Source: Petrocella atlantisensis
GTDB taxonomy: Bacteria > Bacillota > Clostridia > Lachnospirales > Vallitaleaceae
Length of the DNA stretch: 64,000 bases
Direction: 5' to 3'
Assembly: GCF_900538275.1 (NCBI RefSeq)
Contig: NZ_LR130778.1
Span: 1,116,001-1,180,000 of the forward strand
How positions within the stretch are numbered: position 1 is the stretch's first letter; each line of letters opens with the position of its first letter. Positions 53,693 through 63,007 of this stretch are shown here, piece after piece. The translations under genes and the position numbers were made by a program. The notes beneath the pieces are model-generated. The model saw nothing but the letters and a program-made list of their open reading frames with translations. It was not told the DNA's origin and did no database searches.

Positions 53693-53734
53693 AAAGGGAC
53701 CATCACAGTTAGATTCTACTGAGATGGTCCCTTT
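53693..53734. terminator. Bidirectional terminator between surface protein and SDR genes
   Basis: AAAGGGACCATC (53693-53704) pairs perfectly with GATGGTCCCTTT (53723-53734). It lies between two convergent genes and ends the KAP-MTase transcript on the minus strand. Confidence 0.85.
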
Positions 53735-53754
53735 GCCTTGCTGTATCATAAAAC

Positions 53755-54723
53755 TTATTCACCTTTATAAACACCTTCAAAATCAGCCTGTGTCATCTTA
53801 CTACAGACTTCCCAAACACTTTCTATATTATCAGCATCATCTGCATATCTAGGGTAGACACCCATATCCAGAAGTTGCCTGATGCTTTGCAATAAGCCAT
53901 GGGTATAATGGGAGGGCTTCATGACTTCTAATTTACTATTAATGAGTTTACCAGATATATTATTCAACGCTTTGGAAGTACATATATCAAAATATGTATT
54001 TGCAATGCTTTCAGGTTTTGCACCGAAAGCATTTTGAATTTCGGCCGATAGTCTCCATACTGACTTAAATTGCCTTCTTGTATTCTTTGAAATCTTGATT
54101 GCAGGGATTTGGATTGCATTGACTGTAATACCACTTTTTTTCAATATCTCTGACATCTTAAATGTTAACAAAAGTAGGGCCATTTTAGAGTCACCATACT
54201 TTCTGTATGTATTGTAGGATCTAGAGTTTTTGTACTCTCCTCGCAAATTATCAAATTCTATTTTTCTATTTTTTACAAAGTAGTGTCTTATGCTAACTGT
54301 ACATGCATTCAGTATTTTGGGATTCTCTGATTTTATAAGCATTCCTCTTAATAAATACGTCAGAAAAAAAGGGCCAACTGCATTGGTGGCAAACACTAAT
54401 TCAATATGGTCCTGGCTAAACTGATATTCTTTTACACCATGTTGTAGATATGCCGCATTGTGAATGAGTATATCTAACCGATCATACTTCTTCTCATACT
54501 CATTACAAAAGCGTCTGATAGCATCCAATGAGGCAACATCTAATTCTAATAAATCTACTTGGTTATTCTTCGTTGTTTCAATGATATAACGCTGAACCAA
54601 GCGCCCTTTATCTAAGTTGCGGCAAGCCATTATGACATAATAACCTTCCCTAGCAAACTTAATTGCTGCCGCTTTACCTATACCTGAGTTTGCACCTGTT
54701 ATTAAGACTATTTTTGCATTCAT
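53755..54723 (-). CDS. Short-chain dehydrogenase/reductase (retinol dehydrogenase-like)
   Basis: A 322-aa SDR. The cofactor motif is TGANSGIGKAAA near the start, IHNAAYLQHG follows, and the catalytic Tyr and Lys are in YRKYGDSKMALLLL. Its length and C-terminal extension fit the protochlorophyllide-reductase/retinol-dehydrogenase branch found in many bacteria. The substrate is unknown. GGGAG lies 6 nt before the ATG. It follows the DUF3795 gene by 37 bp and is the last gene of the KAP-MTase cluster. Confidence 0.88.
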   Translation of the reverse strand: MNAKIVLITGANSGIGKAAAIKFAREGYYVIMACRNLDKGRLVQRYIIETTKNNQVDLLELDVASLDAIRRFCNEYEKKYDRLDILIHNAAYLQHGVKEYQFSQDHIELVFATNAVGPFFLTYLLRGMLIKSENPKILNACTVSIRHYFVKNRKIEFDNLRGEYKNSRSYNTYRKYGDSKMALLLLTFKMSEILKKSGITVNAIQIPAIKISKNTRRQFKSVWRLSAEIQNAFGAKPESIANTYFDICTSKALNNISGKLINSKLEVMKPSHYTHGLLQSIRQLLDMGVYPRYADDADNIESVWEVCSKMTQADFEGVYKGE

Positions 54724-54760
54724 AGACCGCTCCCTTAATCAACATTCCTTTTTCCGATAA

Positions 54761-55189
54761 TTATGACTTATCTTTGATTACTTTTGTCTGGCATTCGCTA
54801 CACGCATTATCATGCAAGGATATAATGCTACCACAAACAGCACAGGTATATTTTCTTTGTTCTAAGTTCATAAACGCTATAAGACCGACTTCCTTAACCA
54901 GACTGCTGTTATCCATAAGACTCGCACCATAACGTGTGTTATAGCTTTTTTCTAATGATTTGATGTGCTTACAAGGGTACTCCAAACATTCATAGCAATA
55001 AGAAATACCTTTTTCCTTGACACATTCTTTTATTTTGCATTTTTTGCAATGTTCAGGTTTCCCGATGTCACTATTTAAACAACCGGCACAGGGCTTTTTG
55101 TGATTGCAATGTCTATAACAAACCAAACAATTCATGCCACAAGGTGCAAACATTGTTACATCTATTTCATCCGGCATTTTCAAGGGCAT
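54761..55189 (-). CDS. DUF3795 cysteine-rich protein
   Basis: A 142-aa protein with about 17 cysteines in CxxC and CxxxC pairs (APCGMNCLVCYRHC, PCAGCLN, HCKKCKIKECVKEKG, YCYECLEYPC) followed by a zinc-ribbon-like tail (CAVCGSIISLHDNACSEC). The first block is the DUF3795 pattern. Metal or Fe-S binding is likely. The start is uncertain: AGGAG lies only 2 nt before the ATG used here, so a TTG at 55183 is as likely. It lies between the acetyltransferase and the SDR. Confidence 0.75.
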   Translation of the reverse strand: MPLKMPDEIDVTMFAPCGMNCLVCYRHCNHKKPCAGCLNSDIGKPEHCKKCKIKECVKEKGISYCYECLEYPCKHIKSLEKSYNTRYGASLMDNSSLVKEVGLIAFMNLEQRKYTCAVCGSIISLHDNACSECQTKVIKDKS

Positions 55190-55287
55190 GGCTCCTCTCA
55201 TAAAATAATTATACAACCAACTCAAGAAACATAATAGTGACCATTAGTCTCTATCATGAATTGTGGGACTCTTATTCCTTCATTTTC

Positions 55288-55830
55288 TTATCTTATTTTT
55301 TTAGAAAAATAAATAGTATCGATACCTTCTCCTCTATGATTTATTAATTTATAAGCTTCGGTAAAACCAAGACTATGAAGCGCTGCCAGATGATGGGTGT
55401 TGGTCGACCATGTTCGTGTACTCACATAAGGTAGCATATATGAATTAGGTAAATCCTTTTCTATATAACCATACATTTGTTTAAGCAAACCCTGATTTCT
55501 ATGAGATTTTTTCACGCAAATTGTTGTTATATAATTAGATATCCCGATATCAGCCAGCTCTTCACAGGCATATTTATGGATAAACGTCATAAAGCCTGAA
55601 ACATCACAAGATTCATCCAAGGTAATAATATAGTTCTGTGTTTTCATAACCTCAAAGTAACGGTATGGCAATAAAGTTTTAGGGGCTTCTAACCCACCTA
55701 ATATCTTCTGACTAGAACTCTCTCTTGATGACAAAGACGGCAAAAACTCTTGATCGCATTCACATAGAATTTCCCATACTTCTTGCTCGTAGGGTGTTTT
55801 ATCTAATGCCTCTATAAAAACTATCGACAT
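55288..55830 (-). CDS. GNAT-family acetyltransferase, coupled to the KAP-methyltransferase gene
   Basis: A 180-aa N-acetyltransferase-like protein. The acetyl-CoA site is ICVKKSHRNQGLLKQMYGYIE, followed by LHSLGFTEAYKLINHRG, both in the C-terminal half as in GNAT proteins. The substrate is unknown. The stop TAA of the KAP-methyltransferase is followed by T and then this ATG, and its GGAG ribosome site lies inside the previous gene's last codons, so translation is coupled. Confidence 0.82.
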   Translation of the reverse strand: MSIVFIEALDKTPYEQEVWEILCECDQEFLPSLSSRESSSQKILGGLEAPKTLLPYRYFEVMKTQNYIITLDESCDVSGFMTFIHKYACEELADIGISNYITTICVKKSHRNQGLLKQMYGYIEKDLPNSYMLPYVSTRTWSTNTHHLAALHSLGFTEAYKLINHRGEGIDTIYFSKKIR

Positions 55831-55831
55831 A

Positions 55832-57898
55832 TTATGCTCCTTTTTTTGCAAATATATATAAACGATGGGTATATGTATCTATTTCTTGACTTGTACATAA
55901 ATCATAATATTCAGTGGTTAGATTTTCTCTGCTAACAACATCCGGTAACTTATTTAAATACGGCAACAGACTGGCATTCTTAAAATTGTCAATAAGATTT
56001 GCGTGCTCTTTTCCATCGGTAACATGGCTGATGACACGCACATTCTCATAACCTATTTCCAAAAGCATATGCTCCATCTCGTCACTGGTTGGATAATAAA
56101 TCGGATATTCCCAATTCTCAAAGTAAGGCTCCAAGTCCAAGTTTTGGATTGCTTGAAGTACCACTTTATGCAATCCATAATAACTACGGAATCCACCTTG
56201 GTGCACCGCAAGTTTCCCTTCTGGTTTTAGCGCTTTATATAACTTACCATACATTTCTTTAGCTTCTGTCACCCAGTGTAAAGTAGCATTGCTAAATATT
56301 AAATCATATTTGTTTTCATAATCAATGGTTATAGCATTCTTTTGATAAAAGTTAACCTGTGATTCTGGTACACCTAACGCTTCCTGATTATTTTTTGCTA
56401 CTTTTATCTGACTAAGTGATAGATCGAATGCATCAATATTTATTGAAGGATTCTTTGAATAAAGTTCTAATGTTGTCTTACCATTACCACATCCTACATC
56501 CAATACCCTTATCCCTTTATTAAGTTCAATCATATCAATCAAGGTACTACCTTGTTGTGATTGAGTCTCTGACGATAAATTATATTCTTGTCCATTATAC
56601 ATAAGCGGATCATCATCAACGTTATAAGACATATTCGTAAGTACCGATAGTGCTATGATTTTTTCCAAAGTTTCTTTATTAATATTTTCATCATATTCAA
56701 ACACTTCAAAAATCAAATCTAAGAATTGTTTTTGTTGAGTCAACCTAAATTTATTGAAAGTTTCATCATAAGCCATCTCCTGTTGTTCTTTTGTCCATGT
56801 TTTATAATGAATATTTTGTTCAAAGACGTCATACATTTTCGGATAAGCCATCTGCATGCAAACAAATATTAGATTTGCCAGTTTCATCCCATCATTACAT
56901 AATAACCCTTCATTGCTGTCATCGAATATCTTACTCAATTTTACTGCATTCATCAGCCGCTTTATAACCCTTGGATTCTTGCCCACAGTTAAATTGATTG
57001 TCTTTATTACATAGGCCTGATATCGATTGTTTGGTGCATGATTTTCTTCAAAATAACCAATGTCATATAAAACCTGCATGACGTATTTATTAATATTATA
57101 TTTTGATATCGGCATAACAAAAGGCAATTGGATTAATTTATCAAAGTAAGATCGATAGGTCTTGTCATTTTCATCATAATCTTCGCCATATTTTGATTTT
57201 AACCCTTTTAAGATAACTTCGTAATCTACCGCTAGAACAAACACACAGTTTTCAATAACAAAAAGATTTTTGAGTACTTCAAGCACTTTAATGGCGAAAC
57301 TTGGTTGAATTCGGTCTAAGTCGTCAATAAAAAATACAAAACCCTTTTTTGATATGCCATTTTCGGAGTGAACTAATATATCAATTACTTTAGCAATCTT
57401 ATTTCTAATTTGACTCACATAAGTATGCTCACCTTGATTAAACATACCAAGTGCTAGCTTTCTCGCTTCTTCATCTGCACCCGTCATGCTCATAAGTATG
57501 TCTGAAGTTTTGAAAAAGTATCTCTTGAAACTTGAAAAGATATCATCAAATTCCTTTTCTAATATAATATTCTTTGATTTCGCTATTCGATTAATTTCTT
57601 TCAAAATCAAATAGGATAGGTGTTCAATAATGTCTTTTTCTTCACCCTGAAGGTATAACTCCCATGTATTAATCCATATCGCTTCAAATTTTTCATCGCT
57701 GTCATGATCACACAACTTTTTCTTAATAATGTTCATGAGAGATGATTTCCCGCTACCCCATTCACCTTGGAGGGATATGGTAATGGGGGTATCTGAAGTC
57801 ACGATAAATCTGGTTAAAGCATCGGCATATTTCTCAATATTTAAGTAATCATCTTCTTCATGAATAATCGGAATGTCTCTAATGTCAATTCGGCTCAT
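55832..57898 (-). CDS. KAP-family P-loop NTPase fused to a SAM-dependent methyltransferase
   Basis: A 688-aa protein. Residues 1-420 are a KAP NTPase: Walker A GEWGSGKSS (45-53), Walker B FFIDDLDR (189-196), and VLAVDYEVILKGL plus NPRVIKRLMN typical of the family. There is no membrane helix between the two motifs, unlike many KAP proteins. Residues 430-688 are a class I methyltransferase: VLDVGCGNGKTT (465-476), FDLSLSQI, DLIFSNATLHWV, LKPEGKLAVHQGG, resembling trans-aconitate methyltransferase. The methyltransferase seems complete. First gene of a cluster with GNAT, DUF3795 and SDR. The function is not known. Confidence 0.85.
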   Translation of the reverse strand: MSRIDIRDIPIIHEEDDYLNIEKYADALTRFIVTSDTPITISLQGEWGSGKSSLMNIIKKKLCDHDSDEKFEAIWINTWELYLQGEEKDIIEHLSYLILKEINRIAKSKNIILEKEFDDIFSSFKRYFFKTSDILMSMTGADEEARKLALGMFNQGEHTYVSQIRNKIAKVIDILVHSENGISKKGFVFFIDDLDRIQPSFAIKVLEVLKNLFVIENCVFVLAVDYEVILKGLKSKYGEDYDENDKTYRSYFDKLIQLPFVMPISKYNINKYVMQVLYDIGYFEENHAPNNRYQAYVIKTINLTVGKNPRVIKRLMNAVKLSKIFDDSNEGLLCNDGMKLANLIFVCMQMAYPKMYDVFEQNIHYKTWTKEQQEMAYDETFNKFRLTQQKQFLDLIFEVFEYDENINKETLEKIIALSVLTNMSYNVDDDPLMYNGQEYNLSSETQSQQGSTLIDMIELNKGIRVLDVGCGNGKTTLELYSKNPSINIDAFDLSLSQIKVAKNNQEALGVPESQVNFYQKNAITIDYENKYDLIFSNATLHWVTEAKEMYGKLYKALKPEGKLAVHQGGFRSYYGLHKVVLQAIQNLDLEPYFENWEYPIYYPTSDEMEHMLLEIGYENVRVISHVTDGKEHANLIDNFKNASLLPYLNKLPDVVSRENLTTEYYDLCTSQEIDTYTHRLYIFAKKGA

Positions 57899-58145
57899 TT
57901 CATTCCCTCTCTTTATACCACTTTTTATACAAATATGTGTTAGTAGCTAAGTCAAACTACCATTGGTATTTAATATATTTCTTAAATTAGTATACACTTC
58001 GGGGCTATTATTTTCAACAAATCATAAGTATTATTCATCTTTAATAATAAAAATATACTCTCTAATTTTATGACATTTTTTCTGATTTCATCCTATATGA
58101 CTTTCAGATTATACAAAATCTCTTCAAGTAGTAATTCAATAGATT

Positions 58146-58535
58146 TTAGCTATTGTTTACTTCAAATATGGATCCTTCTCTCTTATATCCAAGCTTTTCA
58201 TAATATGGATCTACATCACTCATAACATACACCGGTTGATCTGAAAAGTCTTTGCACGCTTGTTCTATCAGCCTTTTTCCAATTGAATTTCCTCGATACG
58301 TTTTTTTGACCAATAAATCATAGACATAGATTCCAAAGCCATCATCATCACGACAACGGGCATACCCACATAGAATATCCTCCATATAAGCCACATAAGT
58401 GATGCTGGAGGCCAAAGCTATTATATATTTTTTATAACCTTCAGAGCTATAGTAGTCAAGCCATTCTTCTCCCTCTTCTCTAATCATATCAAACAATTGT
58501 TGTTCATCTTCTTTACAATATCTTCTAATATCCAT
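58146..58535 (-). CDS. GNAT-family acetyltransferase
   Basis: A 129-aa acetyltransferase. The acetyl-CoA loop is DLLVKKTYRGNSIGKRLIEQAC and the C-terminal strand has MSDVDPYYEKLGYKREG, both standard for GNAT. Substrate unknown. No ribosome site of unusual strength; it stands alone between the KAP promoter region and the AlkC-like gene. Confidence 0.88.
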   Translation of the reverse strand: MDIRRYCKEDEQQLFDMIREEGEEWLDYYSSEGYKKYIIALASSITYVAYMEDILCGYARCRDDDGFGIYVYDLLVKKTYRGNSIGKRLIEQACKDFSDQPVYVMSDVDPYYEKLGYKREGSIFEVNNS

Positions 58536-58656
58536 TCTAAACGCCTTTCTATATTATATGGATTGTCATCATACTATAACTATTTTATCATATTGTAAAA
58601 AGATACATCCGAATTGGTAAAGAAGAGTTCCGGTAGTTTTTCGCATCTATTGCAAC

Positions 58657-59448
58657 TCATAAATCACCGCCATCTATCACCTCATTATAATCAGCATCTT
58701 TAAAGATGCTGATTTTTCTTGTTGCTCTTTTTATAATCCATTTTGTGTTTTTGTTATTTGAATGATTCCATTCTTCTATTAGTGCTATCGTTGGCGTCTT
58801 GTTGACTTTTAACCAATCGGTTAAGTGGTTTGCTACTGATTTCTTAACGAACATTACATCATCTTCTTTTAACTTTTCTAATATCTTAAATACAGGTTCC
58901 GGATGATCAATGAATGTATCCAGTTTTGTGGCCCAGGGAAGCTTTGGTCTTAATCCTTCACTGGACAATCTTCTAAGGTGAAAGTTATCAGAATCTGCCC
59001 ATTTTGTCATTTTCTCTATTGCCTGCTCCGGATACAATCTTATAAAAGGTCTTACTGCATATTCACCTGTATTTCTTTTAGTAATCTCTTCAATCATATA
59101 CATAGACGTATCAAAATAGTCTAAGCCATATTTCTCAACATACTTTCCAAGTGGTAGGATCCAATAGAACTCTTTGAACATGCCTGTTTCATTCTTGTTT
59201 TCTTCACCCAAAATGGCTACAAGAATCTTTGCTGCTTCGTCAAATGCCTCGGGCAAGTATCTATAGAGCTCATCTGCATGTAATTCTACTCTTTTGGAAT
59301 AGCTAAGGCCCTCACACTTTCTACTAATGGCCTGGATATATTCTTTTTTAGGAAACTCTTTATAGACGTCAATAATTCTGTCCGCCAAGAATTCTGCTAG
59401 ATTTGTGCCATAATACTTTGAAATACTTCGATCATTATCATTTTCCAC
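58657..59448 (-). CDS. DNA alkylation repair protein (AlkC/AlkD-type HEAT repeats)
   Basis: A 263-aa all-helical protein. The C-terminal half has the AlkC-like block FHLRRLSSEGLRPKLPWATKLDTFIDHPEPVFKILE, VKKSVANHLTDWLKVNKTP and WIIKRATRK. These HEAT-repeat glycosylases remove alkylated bases without flipping them out. The gene lies between a small acetyltransferase and a MerR regulator, all leftward, but the spacing (over 100 bp each side) does not prove an operon. Confidence 0.82.
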   Translation of the reverse strand: MENDNDRSISKYYGTNLAEFLADRIIDVYKEFPKKEYIQAISRKCEGLSYSKRVELHADELYRYLPEAFDEAAKILVAILGEENKNETGMFKEFYWILPLGKYVEKYGLDYFDTSMYMIEEITKRNTGEYAVRPFIRLYPEQAIEKMTKWADSDNFHLRRLSSEGLRPKLPWATKLDTFIDHPEPVFKILEKLKEDDVMFVKKSVANHLTDWLKVNKTPTIALIEEWNHSNNKNTKWIIKRATRKISIFKDADYNEVIDGGDL

Positions 59449-59539
59449 TTTTTCACATCCTCATATCATAATTCTAATAACATCCCTTTAATGTTCATTT
59501 TACCATAGTCTTAAAAGGTAAATCAATTTTAGCTAAGAA

Positions 59540-59591
59540 AAGCCCCTTATAATAACAGTTCTACTATTTGCACTGTCAATATAAGGGGCTT
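59540..59591. terminator. Terminator of the MerR regulator gene
   Basis: AAGCCCCTTATA (59540-59551) pairs perfectly with TATAAGGGGCTT (59580-59591); ATAACAG and CTGTCAA add a few pairs. It lies 17 bp after the MerR stop. Confidence 0.8.
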
Positions 59592-59608
59592 ATACTTTTA
59601 TATTAGTT

Positions 59609-60433
59609 TCATTCGTGTTGCTTCTTGACTGGATAGCATACTTCCGTTACCCATTCCTCAGCATTTGGTGTTTGTGCCGGGCTTACATGATATATGCAAA
59701 ACATAGCGCCATCAAATTCATACTTATTGTCATTAACCCAGTTTGCTACGACATGGTTAACTTCTGTAATTTGATCATAACTACCTTTGTAGATTGCTGA
59801 AGCGATTTCTATGGCAGGAACTGATTTGAATACTACATTTTCCGTGTTAGAATGTTGATCCTTAAGGGCAATTTGAATCTCCACGTCTACATCCTGCTCC
59901 TTATAGTCTTCATCATGAAAAATTGCAAGGCTATAGCACGGGTCATCCGGTTGTAAGTTCATTCCGCTTGTTTCTGCCATCATTGTGTTCCAAAGTAGGC
60001 CCTCTTGGTCATAAGATGGAATAACTTTTCTTACACTGGCAACATATCTTTCCGGTAATGTCTTTAAAACTACATTATAATTCATAGCTGTATCATCCTT
60101 TCTCAACCGACTAATGGTCGTTTCAAGGAGTCGTAAACGATGCTTGGTTTCTTCAGCTTGGGCTTCAATCTCTGTCTTTTTTATTGACAAAAACTCAGCT
60201 AGTGCTTTCGTATCATCATACTTCATCAATATTTCTGAGATTGTTGACAAACCGAACCCCATATCCTTAAGCGCAATGATTCTGGCTGCAATTTGCAGCT
60301 GTTCTTCATTGTAGTACCTATAACTATTGAAGGTATCAATACTTTTAGGAACCAACAGGCCTAGGGCATCATAATGCCTTAACATCCTTATACTAATCCT
60401 TGATAATTTCGAAAAATCTCCTATTTTTAACAT
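59609..60433 (-). CDS. MerR-family regulator with GyrI-like effector domain
   Basis: A 274-aa BmrR-like activator. The winged HTH (1-75) begins MLKIGDFSKLSRISIRMLRHYDALGLL, then a long dimer helix (76-112), then a GyrI-like ligand domain (118-274; YNVVLKTLPERYVASVRKVI, TEVCYPV). Such proteins sense cationic or aromatic compounds and activate exporters, and often bind their own promoter. No exporter is adjacent. Confidence 0.9.
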   Translation of the reverse strand: MLKIGDFSKLSRISIRMLRHYDALGLLVPKSIDTFNSYRYYNEEQLQIAARIIALKDMGFGLSTISEILMKYDDTKALAEFLSIKKTEIEAQAEETKHRLRLLETTISRLRKDDTAMNYNVVLKTLPERYVASVRKVIPSYDQEGLLWNTMMAETSGMNLQPDDPCYSLAIFHDEDYKEQDVDVEIQIALKDQHSNTENVVFKSVPAIEIASAIYKGSYDQITEVNHVVANWVNDNKYEFDGAMFCIYHVSPAQTPNAEEWVTEVCYPVKKQHE

Positions 60434-60580
60434 TGATTTTACCTCACATATATATGTTTTCTTGAGCTCATCTTTATTATAAAGTGTACCATAATGTGAG
60501 AGTCAATATAAATATTATCTTTTTCAAAATTCATTAAGATTAGCATTGAGATGCTCGAACCACAAGAACCATCCCCCTGG

Positions 60581-62983
60581 TTAGACAATCACCACATGAA
60601 TTTTTCCATCATCTGATAATTTAATCCTATTACCTTCAATCTTCTCTCCGTCAAGGAGGAGTCCTTCAGCCACCATAACCCCTTTACTTCGGCTTTCTAC
60701 TTGTATTTCATAAACCGTCGTTTTATATTTATATGTTATAGTAAAATCTCCAAAACTTGTAGGCGTTGTCGGATCGATGATCAGCTCATCCTCTTCTTTT
60801 CTAATACCCAAAAACCAATGAACCAATCCTTGATACATCCAACCCGCTGAACCCGTATACCAGCTCCATCCACCCCTACCTGTATAAGGCGCGCTTAGAG
60901 AAATGTCAGCAATCATAACGTAAGGTTCTTTTTCATACTTGAGTGACTCTCTCTTACTCGAAGTGATATGGATCGGATTGAGTATGGTAAAAAGTGTATC
61001 CGCCAGACTGTAATCACGGATCATCGTACTGGCAATAGCCAGCCACACCGCTGCATGGGTATACTGACCTCCATTTTCCCTAATCCCTGGGTAGTAATTT
61101 TTGATATACCCCGGGTTTTTGTCAGTTTTATCAAACGGTGGTGCAAGTAGTAGGGAAATACCGTCTTCTTCTCTGACCAGATATCGTACAGCTGATTGCA
61201 TTGCAACTTCAGCCCTATCTTTCTGTGCACCTTTTGATATCACACTCCAAGACTGACTGATAGAGTCAATTCGGCATTCAGCGTTTTCTTTTGAACCCAA
61301 CTTACTATAATCATCATAAAAGGCTCTAAGGTACCAATCGCCATCCCATGAATGGGACTCGATATTTGTAAGTAGTGTCTTTCTCATTTCCTCAAATTGT
61401 TCTCCACTTTCAATATCCCCTTCATGATGACAAAGGGGTATAAAATCACCTAATACAGTATATAGAAACCAGGCTAACCAGACACTTTCTCCTGTTCCTT
61501 CTATACCTACCATGTTCATACCATCATTCCAATCACCACCGCCCATTAAGGGAAGTCCATGCTTGCCAAACTCTGTATGAAGAATTGTAAGTTTACAATG
61601 TTCATAAATACTGGCGGAAATCTCCGATTTTTCAGCTGTAACCATGGCTTCATGCTGACCTTCTTCGAGTAAAGGACCTTTGATATAATGCACTTTTTCT
61701 TTTAAGATCGTATAATCACCTGTACTACGAATATAAGCCGAGGTTGCATAGGGTAACCATAATAAATCATCCGTTATTTTCGTGCGAACACCTACACCCA
61801 TGGGCATATGCCACCAATGTTGAACATCACCCTCCTCAAACTGCCGACTACAAGCAATTAAGATTTGATTTTTTAGTGCTGTTGGATCCGTAATCAAAAG
61901 AGAAAGTGCATCTTGAAGTTGATCTCTAAATCCATAAGCACCACCACACTGATAAAAGGCAGCTCTTGCATTAATTCTACAAGATATTGTTTGATATAAT
62001 AGCCAACCGTTGACCATAATGTCAATCGCCCGATCATTTGTCTTGACTTGAATCGTACCAAGCATCTCTTCCCAGTAATCATTTACGCGTTTTAGTTCCT
62101 TTGTAGCTTTTCTTAAATCTTTATACTTATATCTTAGTTTGCTGATTTCTTCAAGATGAACACTTTGTCCTAGCCCAAAAATGATGGTTTTACTCTCATT
62201 TGGCTTCATTGAAATGGATACTTGAATAGCACCACAGGAGTCGTAAGACACACCGGTGTTGTTGGATAATTTGATGTCGAGACCTTCCGGATTCAATATC
62301 GAACCTTTTCGACCTAAAAATTCATGGCGATCACCTGTATACCCTATAATCATCTCACTTGTAAACATAAAGGCGTTGTGTTTGCGAAAATGATAGTTAT
62401 AAATACTTTTTGCACTCAAGTATTCATGCTCATTGTTATATTCTGTTAAGATATAGGGATTGGTTTGCTCTCTTTCAGTTCCAAGAACCCACTCTACGTA
62501 ATAGGTAAGACCCATAAACCTTTCTCTATCAGAATGATTTGTAAGTTTTAATTCCCAAATCTTAATAGGTTCATCCAATGGTGTGAACACTGTTAGCTCC
62601 TGTTCAATACTTTCCTCCTCATGATAAAACTTTGAGTAACCAAAGCCGTGTCGAACCAAATAAGTTCCCCTGTCCGTTTTACCTAAAGAGGTGGGTGTCA
62701 TTACCTTTCCGCTTATTTCATCTTTTATATATATGGCTTCTGATGCTTTGTCACTGACAGGATCATTGGACCAGGGTGTTATCTTATTCTCCCTGCTATT
62801 CGTTGCCCAAGTGAATCCAGCACCAGACTCCGATATATGAAATCCGAAGTTTTTGTTTGCAATTACATTAATCCAAGGCGCTGGTGGCTTATTTTTACCT
62901 TCAAGAAGTATCTCATATTCACTTCCATCTTTTACAAACCCACCAAAACCATTAAAAAATTCATATTCATTGTCAAGATTCAA
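60581..62983 (-). CDS. GH94 glycoside phosphorylase module (NdvB C-terminal-like), separate gene
   Basis: An 800-aa protein that matches the C-terminal GH94 part of cyclic beta-1,2-glucan synthase: EYEFFNGFGGFVKDGSEYEI, PAPWINVIANKNFGF, ENKITPWSNDPVSD, and the catalytic Asp region MGGGDWNDGMNMVG near residue 485. The start is a TTG; AGAAGGAGG lies 9 nt upstream. GH94 enzymes split beta-glucans with phosphate. It follows the upstream NdvB-like gene by 24 bp. Beta-1,2-glucan processing is the likely role; soluble phosphorylase activity is an alternative to ring-size control. Confidence 0.88.
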   Translation of the reverse strand: MNLDNEYEFFNGFGGFVKDGSEYEILLEGKNKPPAPWINVIANKNFGFHISESGAGFTWATNSRENKITPWSNDPVSDKASEAIYIKDEISGKVMTPTSLGKTDRGTYLVRHGFGYSKFYHEEESIEQELTVFTPLDEPIKIWELKLTNHSDRERFMGLTYYVEWVLGTEREQTNPYILTEYNNEHEYLSAKSIYNYHFRKHNAFMFTSEMIIGYTGDRHEFLGRKGSILNPEGLDIKLSNNTGVSYDSCGAIQVSISMKPNESKTIIFGLGQSVHLEEISKLRYKYKDLRKATKELKRVNDYWEEMLGTIQVKTNDRAIDIMVNGWLLYQTISCRINARAAFYQCGGAYGFRDQLQDALSLLITDPTALKNQILIACSRQFEEGDVQHWWHMPMGVGVRTKITDDLLWLPYATSAYIRSTGDYTILKEKVHYIKGPLLEEGQHEAMVTAEKSEISASIYEHCKLTILHTEFGKHGLPLMGGGDWNDGMNMVGIEGTGESVWLAWFLYTVLGDFIPLCHHEGDIESGEQFEEMRKTLLTNIESHSWDGDWYLRAFYDDYSKLGSKENAECRIDSISQSWSVISKGAQKDRAEVAMQSAVRYLVREEDGISLLLAPPFDKTDKNPGYIKNYYPGIRENGGQYTHAAVWLAIASTMIRDYSLADTLFTILNPIHITSSKRESLKYEKEPYVMIADISLSAPYTGRGGWSWYTGSAGWMYQGLVHWFLGIRKEEDELIIDPTTPTSFGDFTITYKYKTTVYEIQVESRSKGVMVAEGLLLDGEKIEGNRIKLSDDGKIHVVIV

Positions 62984-63007
62984 GTTTCTTCGCCTCCTTC
63001 TGTCTTT

